From positions 186,001 to 250,000 of the forward strand of contig NZ_QJRP01000004.1 in assembly GCF_003205295.1 (NCBI RefSeq): a DNA stretch of 64,000 bases. The letters run 5' to 3'. Under the pieces are notes generated by a model. That model worked only from the letters and a program-made list of their open reading frames with translations. It was not told where the DNA came from and did no database searches. A program made the position numbers and the translations under genes. Positions within the stretch are counted from its first letter, which is position 1. Each line of letters opens with the position of its first letter. This document shows positions 37,832-49,575 of the stretch, one piece after another. Source of the DNA: Pseudomonas mosselii. Its GTDB lineage: Bacteria; Pseudomonadota; Gammaproteobacteria; Pseudomonadales; Pseudomonadaceae.

Positions 37832-38734
37832 TCAGTGCTGAGTTTCTGACGGCGCCTCGGTGCCGCCACCAGCAAACAATTGCGCCACATCGCTTGCATC
37901 GAAGAGATAGCGCTCGTTGCAGAACTGGCAATCGATCTCGACCTGGCCGCCGCACTCGGCCACCAGCGCCTTGGCATCCTGCTCGCCGAGGCTGACCAGG
38001 GCGTTAGCGGAACGCTCGCGCGAGCAGCTGCAACGGAAGCGTAGTGGCTGGATATCGAACAGGCGAACCGCGTCCTCGTGGTACAGGCGATGCAGTACGG
38101 TTTCGTTGTCCAGGCCGAGCAGTTCCTCGACCTTCACGGTGTTGGCCAGGGCCTTGACGTGTGCCCAGCTTTCCTCGCGCTCCTCGCTGTCCTTGTGGAT
38201 CTCGGCCGGTAGCTGCTGCACCAGCAGGCCACGGGCGCGGGCGCCATCGGCGGCCAGGGAGATGCAGGTGTTCACCTGCTGCGACATGACGAAGTAGTTG
38301 GTGAAGCACTCCGACAGGTCCTTGCCGTCCAGCTCGACAGTGCCTTGGTAACGCTGGCCGTTGACCGGAATGATGGTCAACACCAGGTGACCGCCCGGCA
38401 TCAGGTCGGCAAGGGCGGCATCCGCCTTGATCTGATCGGCCTCGTAGCGCGCCAGGCCACGGATGTCGTGCTCGCTGGTGTACTCGATGGCCAGCAGCGG
38501 CACCGGGCCCTGGGACTGCGCCTGGAGCACCAGCAACCCGTCGAACTTCAGGGTGCCGACCAGCAGCGCGGCGGCGGCCATAAGCTCACCCAGCAGGTGC
38601 TGCACAGGCTGCGGGTAGTCGTGCTTGGCCAGCACCTCGGCGTAGCTGCGTTCCAGCGCGACCATCTCGCCGCGGGCGTCGCGGTCGTCGAACAGGAAGC
38701 GTTGGGTGAAATCGGTATCTGGCAAGTCGCTCAT
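37832..38734 (-). CDS. hslO: Hsp33 redox-regulated chaperone
   Basis: A 300-residue Hsp33. The C-terminal zinc site is complete: CSCSRE (CxC) and CQFCNE (CxxC). The chaperone is activated when oxidation forms disulfides among these cysteines and releases zinc. The N-terminal substrate-binding domain is typical ([26 protein letters not shown]). It runs from its own promoter toward pckA. Confidence 0.96.
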   Translation of the reverse strand: MSDLPDTDFTQRFLFDDRDARGEMVALERSYAEVLAKHDYPQPVQHLLGELMAAAALLVGTLKFDGLLVLQAQSQGPVPLLAIEYTSEHDIRGLARYEADQIKADAALADLMPGGHLVLTIIPVNGQRYQGTVELDGKDLSECFTNYFVMSQQVNTCISLAADGARARGLLVQQLPAEIHKDSEEREESWAHVKALANTVKVEELLGLDNETVLHRLYHEDAVRLFDIQPLRFRCSCSRERSANALVSLGEQDAKALVAECGGQVEIDCQFCNERYLFDASDVAQLFAGGGTEAPSETQH

Positions 38735-38842
38735 GGTTGTCTGGCTTTCTAAAAATGATTACAAAATAATTACAGGAGACTGAAAGGTCCGTCGCAGAGC
38801 GCTCAAAAAGCACTCATAACCCGCTGGATATCGAGGTATTTT

Positions 38843-39643
38843 ATGGATAATCGCCCACTGTTCCAAGCAAGGTGGTCTTGGGGACCGTTGGCAGCCTGCA
38901 CCCTGTTGCCCATCGCACTACTGTGTTTCTGGTTGTGGCCCGTTGGCCAGATCCTGTGCCTGACTTTCGACGAGTGGCTGTTCCACAGCCTCAATGCACC
39001 ACTGGCCGACAACCTGGTCTGGCGGTCGATCTGGGCAGTCGGCAGCCTGCGCCCCTTCGACATCCTGGTCGGCCTGATCATGCTGTCGCTGCTGATCCGC
39101 GGCGATTGGGTATTCAAGGCTACCCAGGTGCGCCAGGCTTTTTTCGGCTTTTTGGTGACCCTACTCCTCTTAGTGGTGATTCGCGCGCTGTTTTCCAAGT
39201 GGGTCAGCGCAATGGGCTGGCAACACAACAGCCCGTCGATGGTGTTCGACAACGCTGTGCACCTGAGCGACTTCTATCCGCACATGGAAGCGAAGTGGGA
39301 GCTGAAGGACCGTTCCAGCCAGAGTTTTCCGGGTGACCACGCCTCGGTGCTGCTGATCTGGGCATTGTTCATGAGCCTGTTCAGCCGCCGCCTGGTGCAG
39401 CACCTGGTGATCTGGGCACTGGCCTTGCTGTTCATGATGCCTCGCCTCGTAGCCGGCGCCCACTGGGGGCAGGACGACTACATCGGCGGCCTGCTGATGG
39501 CAGTGCTGGCCCTGGGCTGGAGCTGCCACACACCCTTGGCGGCCACGGCCAGCGCGGCGCTGGTGCGGTGGACAGCGCCACTGTTCAACCTACTGGGCAA
39601 ATTGCCGTTGGTCGGGCGAATGAGCGTGATTCGCGTCGCCTGA
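38843..39643 (+). CDS. PAP2-family membrane phosphatase with divergent motifs
   Basis: A 266-residue polytopic membrane protein with about six hydrophobic helices (first at about 17-40). The PAP2 core is recognisable as SFPGDHAS (usually PSGH) and PRLVAGAHWGQDDYIGG (RxxxxxHxxxD). The first K-x6-RP motif is not clearly present; SKWVSAMGWQHNSP stands in its place. It probably acts on a lipid phosphate such as undecaprenyl diphosphate or lipid A, in the inner membrane facing the periplasm. Divergent from hslO. Confidence 0.82.
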   Translation: MDNRPLFQARWSWGPLAACTLLPIALLCFWLWPVGQILCLTFDEWLFHSLNAPLADNLVWRSIWAVGSLRPFDILVGLIMLSLLIRGDWVFKATQVRQAFFGFLVTLLLLVVIRALFSKWVSAMGWQHNSPSMVFDNAVHLSDFYPHMEAKWELKDRSSQSFPGDHASVLLIWALFMSLFSRRLVQHLVIWALALLFMMPRLVAGAHWGQDDYIGGLLMAVLALGWSCHTPLAATASAALVRWTAPLFNLLGKLPLVGRMSVIRVA

Positions 39644-39650
39644 TCCCTTT

Positions 39651-39717
39651 CATCGCGGGGCAAGCCCGCTCCCACGCTGGTGACGCTTTTGTGGGGAGCG
39701 GGCTTGCCCTGCGATGA
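39651..39717 (+). repeat. REP pair (GCGGGGCAAGCCCGC type)
   Basis: CATCGCGGGGCAAGCCCGCT faces AGCGGGCTTGCCCTGCGATG between the convergent PAP2 and hslR genes. Confidence 0.9.
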
Positions 39718-40119
39718 TCACTCGAAACTGCCGTGCAGCTGGTGAATCTGTCGACGCTGCTTCTTGTTCGGTCGCCCATCGGTGGTCACGCCCATTGCCC
39801 CCGCCTTGCGCAGCTCGGCGGCCTGCTCACGACGCTTCACACTCTCGGCGGTTTCTTCATACAGCGTCTGCGCCTCCGGCGCGCCGCGCCGCACTACCGC
39901 CAACGCCCTCACCACCACCGTGCGCTCGTCGAACCCGGTACGCAGCACGAACTCGTCGCCCACCCGCGGCTCCTTGCCCGGCTTGCAGCGCTCGCCGCGA
40001 CAGTGCACCTTGCCGCTTTCGATGGCCGCCTTGGCCAGGGCGCGGGTCTTGTAGAAACGCGCTGCCCACAGCCATTTGTCCAGGCGCACCTTGTCGTCGT
40101 CTTCCGGCTTTTGTGCCAT
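39718..40119 (-). CDS. hslR: Heat shock protein 15, ribosome-associated S4-domain protein
   Basis: A 133-residue RNA-binding protein with an N-terminal S4 domain (VRLDKWLWAARFYKTRALAKAAIESGKV) and a basic C-terminus (RPNKKQRRQIHQL). Hsp15 binds 50S subunits carrying a stalled nascent chain. In E. coli hslR is next to hslO and pckA is near, so the local order is conserved. ATG 40119 has GAGGA upstream; a nine-residue extension is rejected. Confidence 0.95.
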   Translation of the reverse strand: MAQKPEDDDKVRLDKWLWAARFYKTRALAKAAIESGKVHCRGERCKPGKEPRVGDEFVLRTGFDERTVVVRALAVVRRGAPEAQTLYEETAESVKRREQAAELRKAGAMGVTTDGRPNKKQRRQIHQLHGSFE

Positions 40120-40228
40120 CGTCTTTCCTCGAATTCTGTCTTTCACGGAACTGTACTACCGTCACTGACGGATGCAAAAAGTCCGTGCCGTCATTACAGT
40201 TCACCTCCTTATCCGCAGGGCACGCTTC

Positions 40229-40711
40229 GTGAAGACATTTGACCACCTGACTGTGATCGGCCTGCGCGAGTGGGTCGCCCTGCCCGGCCTCGGCGTCGCC
40301 GGCCTGCGCGCCAAGATCGACACCGGCGCCAGCACCTCCAGCCTGCATGCCACCGAGGTCGAGCCGTTCGAGCGCGATGGCGTGCCGTGGGTACGTTTCA
40401 CCGCGCACCTGGGCTCGGTGGTGCAACTGCGCCACCGCCGCTGCGAGGCGCCGCTGGTAACCATGAAGACCATCAAGAGCTCCAATGGCCATGCCCAGAC
40501 CCGCTACGTGATCCGCACGCCCCTGGCGCTCGGTGACCGGGTCTGGGAGGTCGAATTCACCCTGGCCTGCCGCAGGAGCATGCGCTATCGGCTGCTGCTC
40601 GGTTCGAAGGCGCTCATCCACGGTCAACTGGTGGTCAACCCCGGCCTCAAGTACGTTCAGGACAAACCGGCCTTTGCGGCCACCCTTTCCCCTGTCACAG
40701 GTGCTGCATGA
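40229..40711 (+). CDS. rimB: RimB-like retropepsin-family ATP-dependent zinc protease domain protein
   Basis: A 160-residue protein of the retropepsin-like family annotated as ATP-dependent zinc protease. [14 protein letters not shown] carries the Asp-Thr-Gly active-site triplet; LLLGSKAL follows near the end. In Pseudomonas RimB modulates RimK, which adds glutamates to ribosomal protein S6. GTG 40229 is preferred for its AGGG spacing; an ATG at 40172 lacks a ribosome site. The stop overlaps the rimK start. Confidence 0.88.
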   Translation: MKTFDHLTVIGLREWVALPGLGVAGLRAKIDTGASTSSLHATEVEPFERDGVPWVRFTAHLGSVVQLRHRRCEAPLVTMKTIKSSNGHAQTRYVIRTPLALGDRVWEVEFTLACRRSMRYRLLLGSKALIHGQLVVNPGLKYVQDKPAFAATLSPVTGAA

Positions 40712-41613
40712 AGATCGCTGTGCTGTCGCGCAATCCGCGTCTGTATTCCACCCGCCGCCTGGTCGAGGCCGGTACTCAGCGGGGCCACGAAGTGGTGGTG
40801 ATCGACACGCTCCGGGCCTACATGAACATCGCCAGCCACAAGCCGCAGATCCATTACCGCGGCAAACCGCTGGAAGGTTTCGATGCGGTGATCCCGCGCA
40901 TCGGCGCCTCGGTTACCTTCTATGGCTGCGCGGTGCTGCGCCAGTTCGAGATGATGGGTGTGTACCCGCTCAACGAGTCGGTGGCCATCGCCCGCTCGCG
41001 GGACAAGCTACGCTCGCTGCAATTACTGTCTCGACGTGGCATCGGGTTGCCGATCACCGGTTTCGCCCACTCGCCGGACGACATCCCCGACCTGATCCAG
41101 ATGGTCAACGGCGCGCCGCTGGTGATCAAGGTGCTCGAAGGCACCCAGGGCATCGGCGTGGTGCTGTGCGAGACCACCAAGGCCGCCGAATCGGTGATCG
41201 AGGCTTTCATGGGCCTGAAGCAGAACATCATGGTCCAGGAATACATCAAGGAGGCCGGAGGCGCCGACATCCGCTGCTTCGTGGTGGGCGACAAGGTGAT
41301 TGCCTCAATGAAGCGCCAGGCCAAGCCGGGCGAGTTTCGCTCCAACCTGCACCGCGGTGGCGTGGCCAGCCTGATCAAGATCACCCCCGAGGAGCGCATG
41401 ACCGCCATTCGTGCGGCGAAGGTCATGGGCCTGAGCGTGGCAGGTGTGGATATCCTGCGTTCCAATCACGGGCCGTTGGTGATGGAGGTGAACTCATCGC
41501 CGGGGCTGGAAGGTATCGAGGTGACCACCGGCAAGGACGTGGCCGGGATGATCATCGAGCACCTGGAGAAGAACAGCGGGCCGAATCAGACCCGGACCAA
41601 AGGCAAGGGTTAA
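40708..41613 (+). CDS. rimK: RimK, ribosomal protein S6 glutamate ligase
   Basis: A 301-residue ATP-grasp ligase with [45 protein letters not shown] (ATP site), [15 protein letters not shown] and [20 protein letters not shown] (metal and ATP site). It adds glutamate residues to the C-terminus of S6. Coupled to rimB by an ATGA overlap. The third member described in some Pseudomonas, rimA, is not adjacent here. Confidence 0.95.
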   Translation: MKIAVLSRNPRLYSTRRLVEAGTQRGHEVVVIDTLRAYMNIASHKPQIHYRGKPLEGFDAVIPRIGASVTFYGCAVLRQFEMMGVYPLNESVAIARSRDKLRSLQLLSRRGIGLPITGFAHSPDDIPDLIQMVNGAPLVIKVLEGTQGIGVVLCETTKAAESVIEAFMGLKQNIMVQEYIKEAGGADIRCFVVGDKVIASMKRQAKPGEFRSNLHRGGVASLIKITPEERMTAIRAAKVMGLSVAGVDILRSNHGPLVMEVNSSPGLEGIEVTTGKDVAGMIIEHLEKNSGPNQTRTKGKG

Positions 41614-41616
41614 ACA

Positions 41617-41671
41617 CATCGCAGGGCAAGCGCGCTCCCACCTGTCGTGGGAGCGCGCTTGCCCTGCGATT
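41617..41671 (+). repeat. REP pair (GCAGGGCAAGCGCGC variant)
   Basis: ATCGCAGGGCAAGCGCGCTC faces GAGCGCGCTTGCCCTGCGAT with only a short spacer, between the convergent rimK and envZ genes. The GCGCGC core differs from all other copies. Confidence 0.85.
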
Positions 41672-41675
41672 GATT

Positions 41676-42989
41676 TCACACAGCGTTACGCGGCAACAAC
41701 AACCCCAGCGGCAACCTCACCCGCGCCTCGATTCCGCCGCCAGAGCGGTTGCGCAACTCCACATTGCCACCATGCTGCGCGGCGATGCGCTTGACGATCG
41801 CCAGCCCCAGCCCGGTGCCCTTGCCGCCCCGGGCCCGGTCGCCACGGATGAACGGGTTGAAGATGGTCTCCAGCTCCGACTCGTCGATGCCAGCACCACG
41901 GTCCAGCACACTGAGCACCACGTAGGGTGCACTCTGGTCGCCCGACACATAGGCCGCCACCTCCACGCCCTTGCCAGCATGATGCAGGGCGTTGCCGATC
42001 AGGTTGCCCAGCATGCGCTTGAGCGACACCCGGCGCAGCGGGAACGGCGGGATCGGCTCAAGACACAGGCGCACCTGCTCCTTGTGCTGGTTGTAGGGCG
42101 CAACCACTTCGTAGATCAGGTCGTTGAGGTCGACTTCCTCAACCGGCTCGTCGCGCCCGTCCCGAATGAATGCCAGGAACTGGTCGAGGATCGCGTCCAT
42201 GTCCTCGATATCGCGGACCATGTCCTCGCTTAGGTCGCTGTCGTTGTCCATCAGCGACAGCGACAGGCGCAGCCGGGTCAGCGGCGTGCGCAGGTCATGG
42301 GACACCCCGGCCAGCATGAGCTCGCGCTCGCGTCCGGCCTGCTCGACATCCTCGGCCATCTGGTTGAACGCCCGGTACACCTCGGTCATCTCGCTGGGGG
42401 TGTCGCTGATCGGCAGCCGTACGCTGCGTCCCTGGCCCAGCTGGCGGGCGGCGAACACCAGGCGCTTGAGCGGCTGGTTGAGCTGGCGCACGAAGATCCA
42501 GGCCGATGCCGTGGACAGCAGGCCGATGGCCAGGAACCAACCGAGCACGTTCCAGATCTTCTGCCCACGCAGCGGGTGCGGATACAGCGGTACCTTGAGC
42601 CAGCCCGGGCCCAGACTCGGGGCATTCACCCACAGCGCGGGCGGTGCGTGGATACGCAGGCGCACCTCGGTGTCGTCGCCCAGTTCGGCCTGCATCTGGC
42701 GCTGGTAGATCTCGCTGTAGGGCCAATGCTGCTCGCCCTCCGGCACGCCGGCGCCGGTCACCCGGATCAGGCCGGCCGCCTCGGCGATCTGGTCACGGTT
42801 CTCTTCATCCGCGGCCCAGTAGGCGCGCAGCGTCAGGGCCACGCCGTGGCTGTACTGGCGGTCGACCAGCACGTCCTCGTTCATCAGCAGGTACACGAGC
42901 GTCAGTGCCTTGGAGAACAGCACGACGATCAGCACCAGCCAGAGGGTGCGGGCGAAGAAGCTTTGCGGGAACCAGAGAGGCGTTTTCAT
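41676..42989 (-). CDS. envZ: EnvZ-type sensor histidine kinase
   Basis: A 437-residue kinase: TM1 about 15-36, a periplasmic loop of about 110 residues, TM2 about 148-168, HAMP (about 168-222), the phospho-acceptor His231 in AGVSHDLRTPLTRLRLS, and the HATPase (NLIGNALHHA, DRGAGI, GTGLGLAIV). It senses osmotic or envelope cues and phosphorylates OmpR. It lies downstream of ompR across a 94-base gap that contains a hairpin, so expression may be lower than ompR. Confidence 0.95.
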   Translation of the reverse strand: MKTPLWFPQSFFARTLWLVLIVVLFSKALTLVYLLMNEDVLVDRQYSHGVALTLRAYWAADEENRDQIAEAAGLIRVTGAGVPEGEQHWPYSEIYQRQMQAELGDDTEVRLRIHAPPALWVNAPSLGPGWLKVPLYPHPLRGQKIWNVLGWFLAIGLLSTASAWIFVRQLNQPLKRLVFAARQLGQGRSVRLPISDTPSEMTEVYRAFNQMAEDVEQAGRERELMLAGVSHDLRTPLTRLRLSLSLMDNDSDLSEDMVRDIEDMDAILDQFLAFIRDGRDEPVEEVDLNDLIYEVVAPYNQHKEQVRLCLEPIPPFPLRRVSLKRMLGNLIGNALHHAGKGVEVAAYVSGDQSAPYVVLSVLDRGAGIDESELETIFNPFIRGDRARGGKGTGLGLAIVKRIAAQHGGNVELRNRSGGGIEARVRLPLGLLLPRNAV

Positions 42990-43034
42990 CGATCAACTAC
43001 TGTGCTGAAAAGGCCGGTCGCCATAGACGAAAAC

Positions 43035-43058
43035 AGGGCGACCCGCGTGGGTCGCCCT
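43035..43058 (-). terminator. Hairpin between ompR and envZ
   Basis: AGGGCGACCC / GGGTCGCCCT, a perfect 10-bp stem with a GCGT loop, followed on the minus strand by GTTTTCG. It starts 26 bases after the ompR stop and lies 46 bases before envZ, so it may act as a partial terminator. Confidence 0.6.
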
Positions 43059-43083
43059 GCTGCGCCCTGACAAGCCGGCAGGC

Positions 43084-43824
43084 TCATTTGCCGGCGTTTC
43101 CGTCCGGCACGAAGACGTAGCCCACACCCCATACGGTCTGGATGTAGCGTGGCTTGGACGGATCAGGCTCGATCATCCGGCGCAGGCGCGAGATCTGCAC
43201 ATCGATGGAGCGCTCCAGGGCGTCCCACTCACGGCCACGGGCCAAATTCATCAGTTTGTCGCGGGTCAGCGGCTCGCGAGCATGCATCACCAGGGCCTTG
43301 AGCACGGCGAACTCGCCGGTGGTGAGCATGTGCGTCTCTTCGCCGCGCTTGAGCTCGCGAGTGGCCAGCGACAGCTCGTAATCGCCAAAGGTAACGGTCT
43401 CTTCCTCACTGCCTGGCGCGCCCGGCACGCTCGGGGACTGGCGGCGCAGCACGGCCTTGACCCGGGCCACCAACTCGTCGGGGTTGAACGGCTTGGCCAG
43501 GTAGTCGTCGGCGCCCAGCTCCAGGCCCTTGATACGGCTGAGTTCATCGCCTTTGGCGGTGAGCATGATGATCGGGATCTGGTTGTTCGACGCGCGCAGG
43601 CGCTTGCACGCGGACAGGCCGTCCTCACCCGGCAGCATCAGGTCGAGGACCACCAGGTTGAATACTTCACGGGCCAGCAGGCGGTCCATCTGTTCGACGT
43701 TGGGCACGGTGCGGACACGGAAGCCCTTGCTGGTGAAGAAACGGTCCAGCAGGCTGCTCAGGCCCGGGTCGTCGTCGACGATGAGAATCTTGTCGCCTTC
43801 TACGGCGTTTGCGGTGCTGGTCAT
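43084..43824 (-). CDS. ompR: OmpR response regulator
   Basis: A 246-residue regulator: receiver domain with acidic Asp17-18 and phospho-acceptor Asp61 (NLVVLDLMLPGEDG), Lys in the MLTAKGD motif, and a C-terminal winged helix (RDKLMNLARGREWDALERSI; RRMIEPDPSKPRYIQTVWG). It controls porin and envelope genes. First gene of the ompR-envZ pair; GAGGAG lies before the ATG. Confidence 0.97.
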   Translation of the reverse strand: MTSTANAVEGDKILIVDDDPGLSSLLDRFFTSKGFRVRTVPNVEQMDRLLAREVFNLVVLDLMLPGEDGLSACKRLRASNNQIPIIMLTAKGDELSRIKGLELGADDYLAKPFNPDELVARVKAVLRRQSPSVPGAPGSEEETVTFGDYELSLATRELKRGEETHMLTTGEFAVLKALVMHAREPLTRDKLMNLARGREWDALERSIDVQISRLRRMIEPDPSKPRYIQTVWGVGYVFVPDGNAGK

Positions 43825-44052
43825 GAATTACTCCTCTGATATCGCCGCGCATTATGGCGTAGCCACTGCAGCGCGTGCCGTGTGCATTGTTAGCAGATTT
43901 TTCCCGGCATGCCACCTTCGCCCCCCGCCGGCTGGTGCCGTGCCATCACCGCAAGCCCGGCGCGATGGGTATAATGCGCGGCTTTCACCCAGCGTCGCCG
44001 GGCATGAATGCCCACCCGCGGCCTTGCATTCACTATTTGTCAGGTGGTTTTC

Positions 44053-46376
<2,324 letters not shown>

Positions 46377-46377
<1 letters not shown>

Positions 46378-46760
46378 TGGACGTACCGAAAGCGTACGTC
46401 GAGAGCGCCTTCAGCCAGTTGCTGGGCTGCCGCCTGCAACGCCTGGACACAGGCGTCGCCGAGGTGGCCCTGGCGCTCGAGCCGCACCTGCGCAATCGTG
46501 GCCAGAAGCTGCACGGCGGGGCGATCTTCAGCCTGGTGGACATCGCCATGGGCCTGGCCTGCTCGGCCAGCCATGGCTTCGACCAGCAGAGCGTGACCAT
46601 CGAGTGCAAGATCAACTACATGCGCGCCGTCAGCGAGGGTGAGGTGCTGTGCACCGCCCGGGTGCTGCACGCCGGGCGGCGCACGCTGGTGGTCGACGCC
46701 GACGTGCTTCAGGACGACAAGCTGGTGGCCAAGGCCCAGGGAACCTTCGCGGTTCTCTAG
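46377..46760 (+). CDS. PaaI-family hot-dog thioesterase
   Basis: A 127-residue thioesterase with the PaaI-type active-site segment RNRGQKLHGGAIFSLVDIAM and the strand CKINYMRAV. It probably hydrolyses aryl- or acyl-CoA thioesters in the cytoplasm. The A of its ATG is the last base of the tex stop, so it is coupled to tex; a GTG one codon upstream is possible. Confidence 0.88.
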
Positions 46761-46806
46761 CTGACAGGCCCCCATCTGCGGTATTTTCGGCGTATTGCTG
46801 TACACC

Positions 46807-46875
46807 TGATCGCGGGACAAGCCCGCTCCCACGAATGCTCACAGGCTTTGTGGGAGCGGGCTTGTCCCGCGATCA
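46807..46875 (+). repeat. REP pair (GCGGGACAAGCCCGC type)
   Basis: GATCGCGGGACAAGCCCGCT faces AGCGGGCTTGTCCCGCGATC, between the thioesterase gene and gshA. Confidence 0.9.
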
Positions 46876-47001
46876 GACGCATACAGGCCAGCGACGGAAC
46901 CGCGTAAACCAGGCGACAACGCCAGTTCCTTTCCCAACTACCCTTGTAGACCGTCATCCCTACCCCCATATTGGGGCGACTGACGCGTGAAGGAATCCAT
47001 C

Positions 47002-48579
47002 TTGAGCGACCTCCTCAACCGCCGCCTGAGCCTGCTCGGCGACAATATCGACCTGCTCAAGCAGTGCCTGCACGGCATTGAGCGCGAATGCCTGCGGGTG
47101 ACCCACGACGGTCGCCTGGCCCAGACCCCGCACCCCGAGGCCCTGGGTTCGGCGCTGACCAACGAGCAGATCACCACCGACTATTCCGAGTCGCTGCTGG
47201 AGTTCATCACCCCGGCCCTGGCCGACCCGGCCAAGGTGCTCGAGAGCCTCGACCAGATCCACCGTTTCGTCTACACCAAGCTGGGCGACGAATACCTGTG
47301 GAGCCCGTCGATGCCCTGCGCGCTGCCGGCCGAGGAAGACATCCCGATCGCCGAATACGGCAGCTCGAACATCGGCAAGCTCAAGCACGTCTATCGCAAG
47401 GGCCTGGCCCTGCGTTACGGCCGTACCATGCAGTGCATCGCCGGCATCCACTACAACTTCTCCCTGCCCGAAGCGCTGTGGCCGTTGCTGCGCGATGCCG
47501 AAGGCGGCGAGCAGGACGACCGCGACTACCAGTCCTCGGCCTATATCGCGCTGATCCGCAACTTCCGCCGCTACAGCTGGCTGCTGATGTACCTGTTCGG
47601 CGCGTCCCCGGCTCTGGACAAAGGCTTCCTGCGCGGCCGCCCGCACCAGCTCGAAGAGCTGGATGCCGATACCCTCTACCTGCCCTACGCCACCAGCTTG
47701 CGCATGAGCGACCTGGGCTACCAGAGCAACGCCCAGGCAGGCCTGACGCCCTGCTACAACAACCTGGCCAGCTACACCGACAGCCTGCGCAAGGCCGTCG
47801 GCACGCCCTACCCGCCCTATGTCGAGGTTGGCACGCACAAGGATGGCGAGTGGGTGCAGCTGAACACCAACATCCTGCAGATCGAGAACGAGTACTACTC
47901 GAACATCCGCCCCAAGCGCGTCACCTACACCGGCGAGCGGCCGATCCAGGCCCTGACCTCACGTGGCGTGCAGTACGTGGAAGTGCGCTGCCTGGATATC
48001 AACCCGTTCCTGCCGGTGGGTATCGACCTGACCGAGGCGCGCTTCCTCGACGCATTCCTGCTGTTCTGCGCCCTGGAAGAAAGCCCGCAGCTAGACAACG
48101 GCGAGTGCGGCCAATGCACCGACAACTTCCTCACCGTGGTCAAGGAGGGCCGTCGCCCAGGCCTGGAACTGCGCCGTGATGGTCAGCCGGTCGCGCTGAA
48201 GGAGTGGGCAAGCGAACTGATCGGGCAGATCGGCCAGCTGGCCGGGCTGCTCGACCGTGCCCAGGGCGGCAACGAGCACGCCAAGGCCCTGGAAGCGCAG
48301 CAGGCCAAGGTCGACGACCCTGAGCTGACGCCATCGGCCCAGGTGCTGGCGCGCATGACCGAGCACGACGAAAGCTTCGTCCAGTTCTCCCTGCGCCAGA
48401 GCCGCCTGCACGCCGAGAACTTCCGCGAGCAATCGCTGCCCGCCGAGCGCCAGCAGGCCTTCGAGACCCTCGCCCGCGAATCCCTGGCCGAGCAGTCGCG
48501 CCTGGAGCAGCAGGAAGTGGGTGACTTCGACCTGTTCGTCGGTGCCTACCAGGCCAGCATCCTGGCGATCAGCAACTGA
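47002..48579 (+). CDS. gshA: Glutamate-cysteine ligase
   Basis: A 525-residue GshA of the gammaproteobacterial type. Visible blocks are GIERECLRV near the N-terminus, [29 protein letters not shown], and [12 protein letters not shown]. It makes gamma-glutamylcysteine, the first step to glutathione. I favour a TTG start at 47002, because AAGGA sits seven bases before it and the product then starts [12 protein letters not shown]; the GTG at 46987 would add five residues. Its stop overlaps the TetR start. Confidence 0.94.
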   Translation: MSDLLNRRLSLLGDNIDLLKQCLHGIERECLRVTHDGRLAQTPHPEALGSALTNEQITTDYSESLLEFITPALADPAKVLESLDQIHRFVYTKLGDEYLWSPSMPCALPAEEDIPIAEYGSSNIGKLKHVYRKGLALRYGRTMQCIAGIHYNFSLPEALWPLLRDAEGGEQDDRDYQSSAYIALIRNFRRYSWLLMYLFGASPALDKGFLRGRPHQLEELDADTLYLPYATSLRMSDLGYQSNAQAGLTPCYNNLASYTDSLRKAVGTPYPPYVEVGTHKDGEWVQLNTNILQIENEYYSNIRPKRVTYTGERPIQALTSRGVQYVEVRCLDINPFLPVGIDLTEARFLDAFLLFCALEESPQLDNGECGQCTDNFLTVVKEGRRPGLELRRDGQPVALKEWASELIGQIGQLAGLLDRAQGGNEHAKALEAQQAKVDDPELTPSAQVLARMTEHDESFVQFSLRQSRLHAENFREQSLPAERQQAFETLARESLAEQSRLEQQEVGDFDLFVGAYQASILAISN

Positions 48580-49211
48580 TGACCCGCCCCGCCTCTGCGC
48601 GCAAGCCACGCGCCAGCAGCCAGGCCAGGATCGAAGCGATCCTGGCCGCGGCCCGCGAGCTGCTGGCCGGGCAAGGGGTGGCGGCGCTGTCGATCTACAG
48701 CGTGGCCGAACGGGCGCAGATTCCGCCGTCGTCGGTGTATCACTTCTTCGCCAGCGTGCCGGCCTTGCTGGAGGCGCTGACCGCCGATGTGCATCGGGCT
48801 TTTCGCGAGGCCCTGAACGCGCCCATCGACAGCACCGCATTCAGTACCTGGCCGCAACTGTCGCGGCTGATCGAGCAGCGCATGCTCGACATCTACACCG
48901 AAGATGCCGCGGCGCGGCAGTTGATCCTGGCCCAGCATGGGCTGAGCGAAGTAGTGCAGGCCGACCGTCAGCACGACCTGGAGCTGGGCGAGCTGATGCA
49001 CAGGCTGTTCGATCGGCATTTCCAGCTGCCGGCGATGCCTCGGGATGTGGATGTGTTCGCGTTGGCGATGGAACTGAGCGACCGGGTGTATGCCCGCTCG
49101 ATGCAGTTGCATGAAGCGATCACGCCGCGCATGGCGGAAGAAGGGATGCGGGTGTTCGAGGCGTATCTGGGGCTGTATCTGCCGCCTTATCTGGCCAAGC
49201 GTACAGTTTGA
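48579..49211 (+). CDS. TetR-family transcriptional regulator
   Basis: A 210-residue regulator with a TetR helix-turn-helix in the first 60 residues (AILAAARELLAGQGVAALSI; PPSSVYHFFASVPALLEAL) and a helical ligand-binding part. Its ATG shares a base with the gshA stop, so the two are co-transcribed. It also borders the ssu operon, convergent to it. Its target and ligand are unknown. Confidence 0.9.
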   Translation: MTRPASARKPRASSQARIEAILAAARELLAGQGVAALSIYSVAERAQIPPSSVYHFFASVPALLEALTADVHRAFREALNAPIDSTAFSTWPQLSRLIEQRMLDIYTEDAAARQLILAQHGLSEVVQADRQHDLELGELMHRLFDRHFQLPAMPRDVDVFALAMELSDRVYARSMQLHEAITPRMAEEGMRVFEAYLGLYLPPYLAKRTV

Positions 49212-49217
49212 GATCCT

Positions 49218-49322
49218 TGGGGCCGCTGCGCGGCCCAATCGCGACACAAGGCTGCTCCCACAGGAGAACGCGACTTCCGTGGGAGCGGCCTTGTGTCGCG
49301 ATTGGGGCGCAAAGCGCCCCCC
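49218..49322 (+). repeat. REP pair (CGACACAAGG type)
   Basis: GGCCCAATCGCGACACAAGG and CCTTGTGTCGCGATTGGGGC face each other between the convergent TetR and ssuF genes, each flanked by a short GC hairpin (GGGGCCGCTGCGCGGCCC; GGGGCGCAAAGCGCCCC). Confidence 0.88.
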
Positions 49323-49329
49323 GATACCA

Positions 49330-49545
49330 TCACAACTTGGCGATGGACACCTCGGTCGATTTCACGAAGGCGATCACCTCACTGCCGACCTGCAATTCCA
49401 GCTCCTTTACGGAACGGGTGGTGATCACCGAAGTGACGATACCGGAGGCGGTCTGCACGTCGATTTCCGACAGTACCGGGCCTTCGAGGATTTCCTTCAC
49501 GGTGCCTTTGAACTGGTTGCGAACGTTGATGGCTTTGATGGTCAT
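49330..49545 (-). CDS. ssuF: SsuF, TOBE-domain molybdopterin-binding protein of the sulfonate operon
   Basis: A 71-residue single TOBE/Mop domain (INVRNQFKGTVKEILEGPV; TRSVKELELQVGSEVIAFVKST). Proteins of this type bind molybdate or molybdopterin. In P. putida SsuF is the last product of the ssu operon and is needed for sulfonate and sulfate-ester use by an unclear mechanism. It lies 30 bases after ssuB. Confidence 0.93.
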   Translation of the reverse strand: MTIKAINVRNQFKGTVKEILEGPVLSEIDVQTASGIVTSVITTRSVKELELQVGSEVIAFVKSTEVSIAKL

Positions 49546-49575
49546 GGCGTCATTCCTTTTTGCGGCTTCGAGGAT

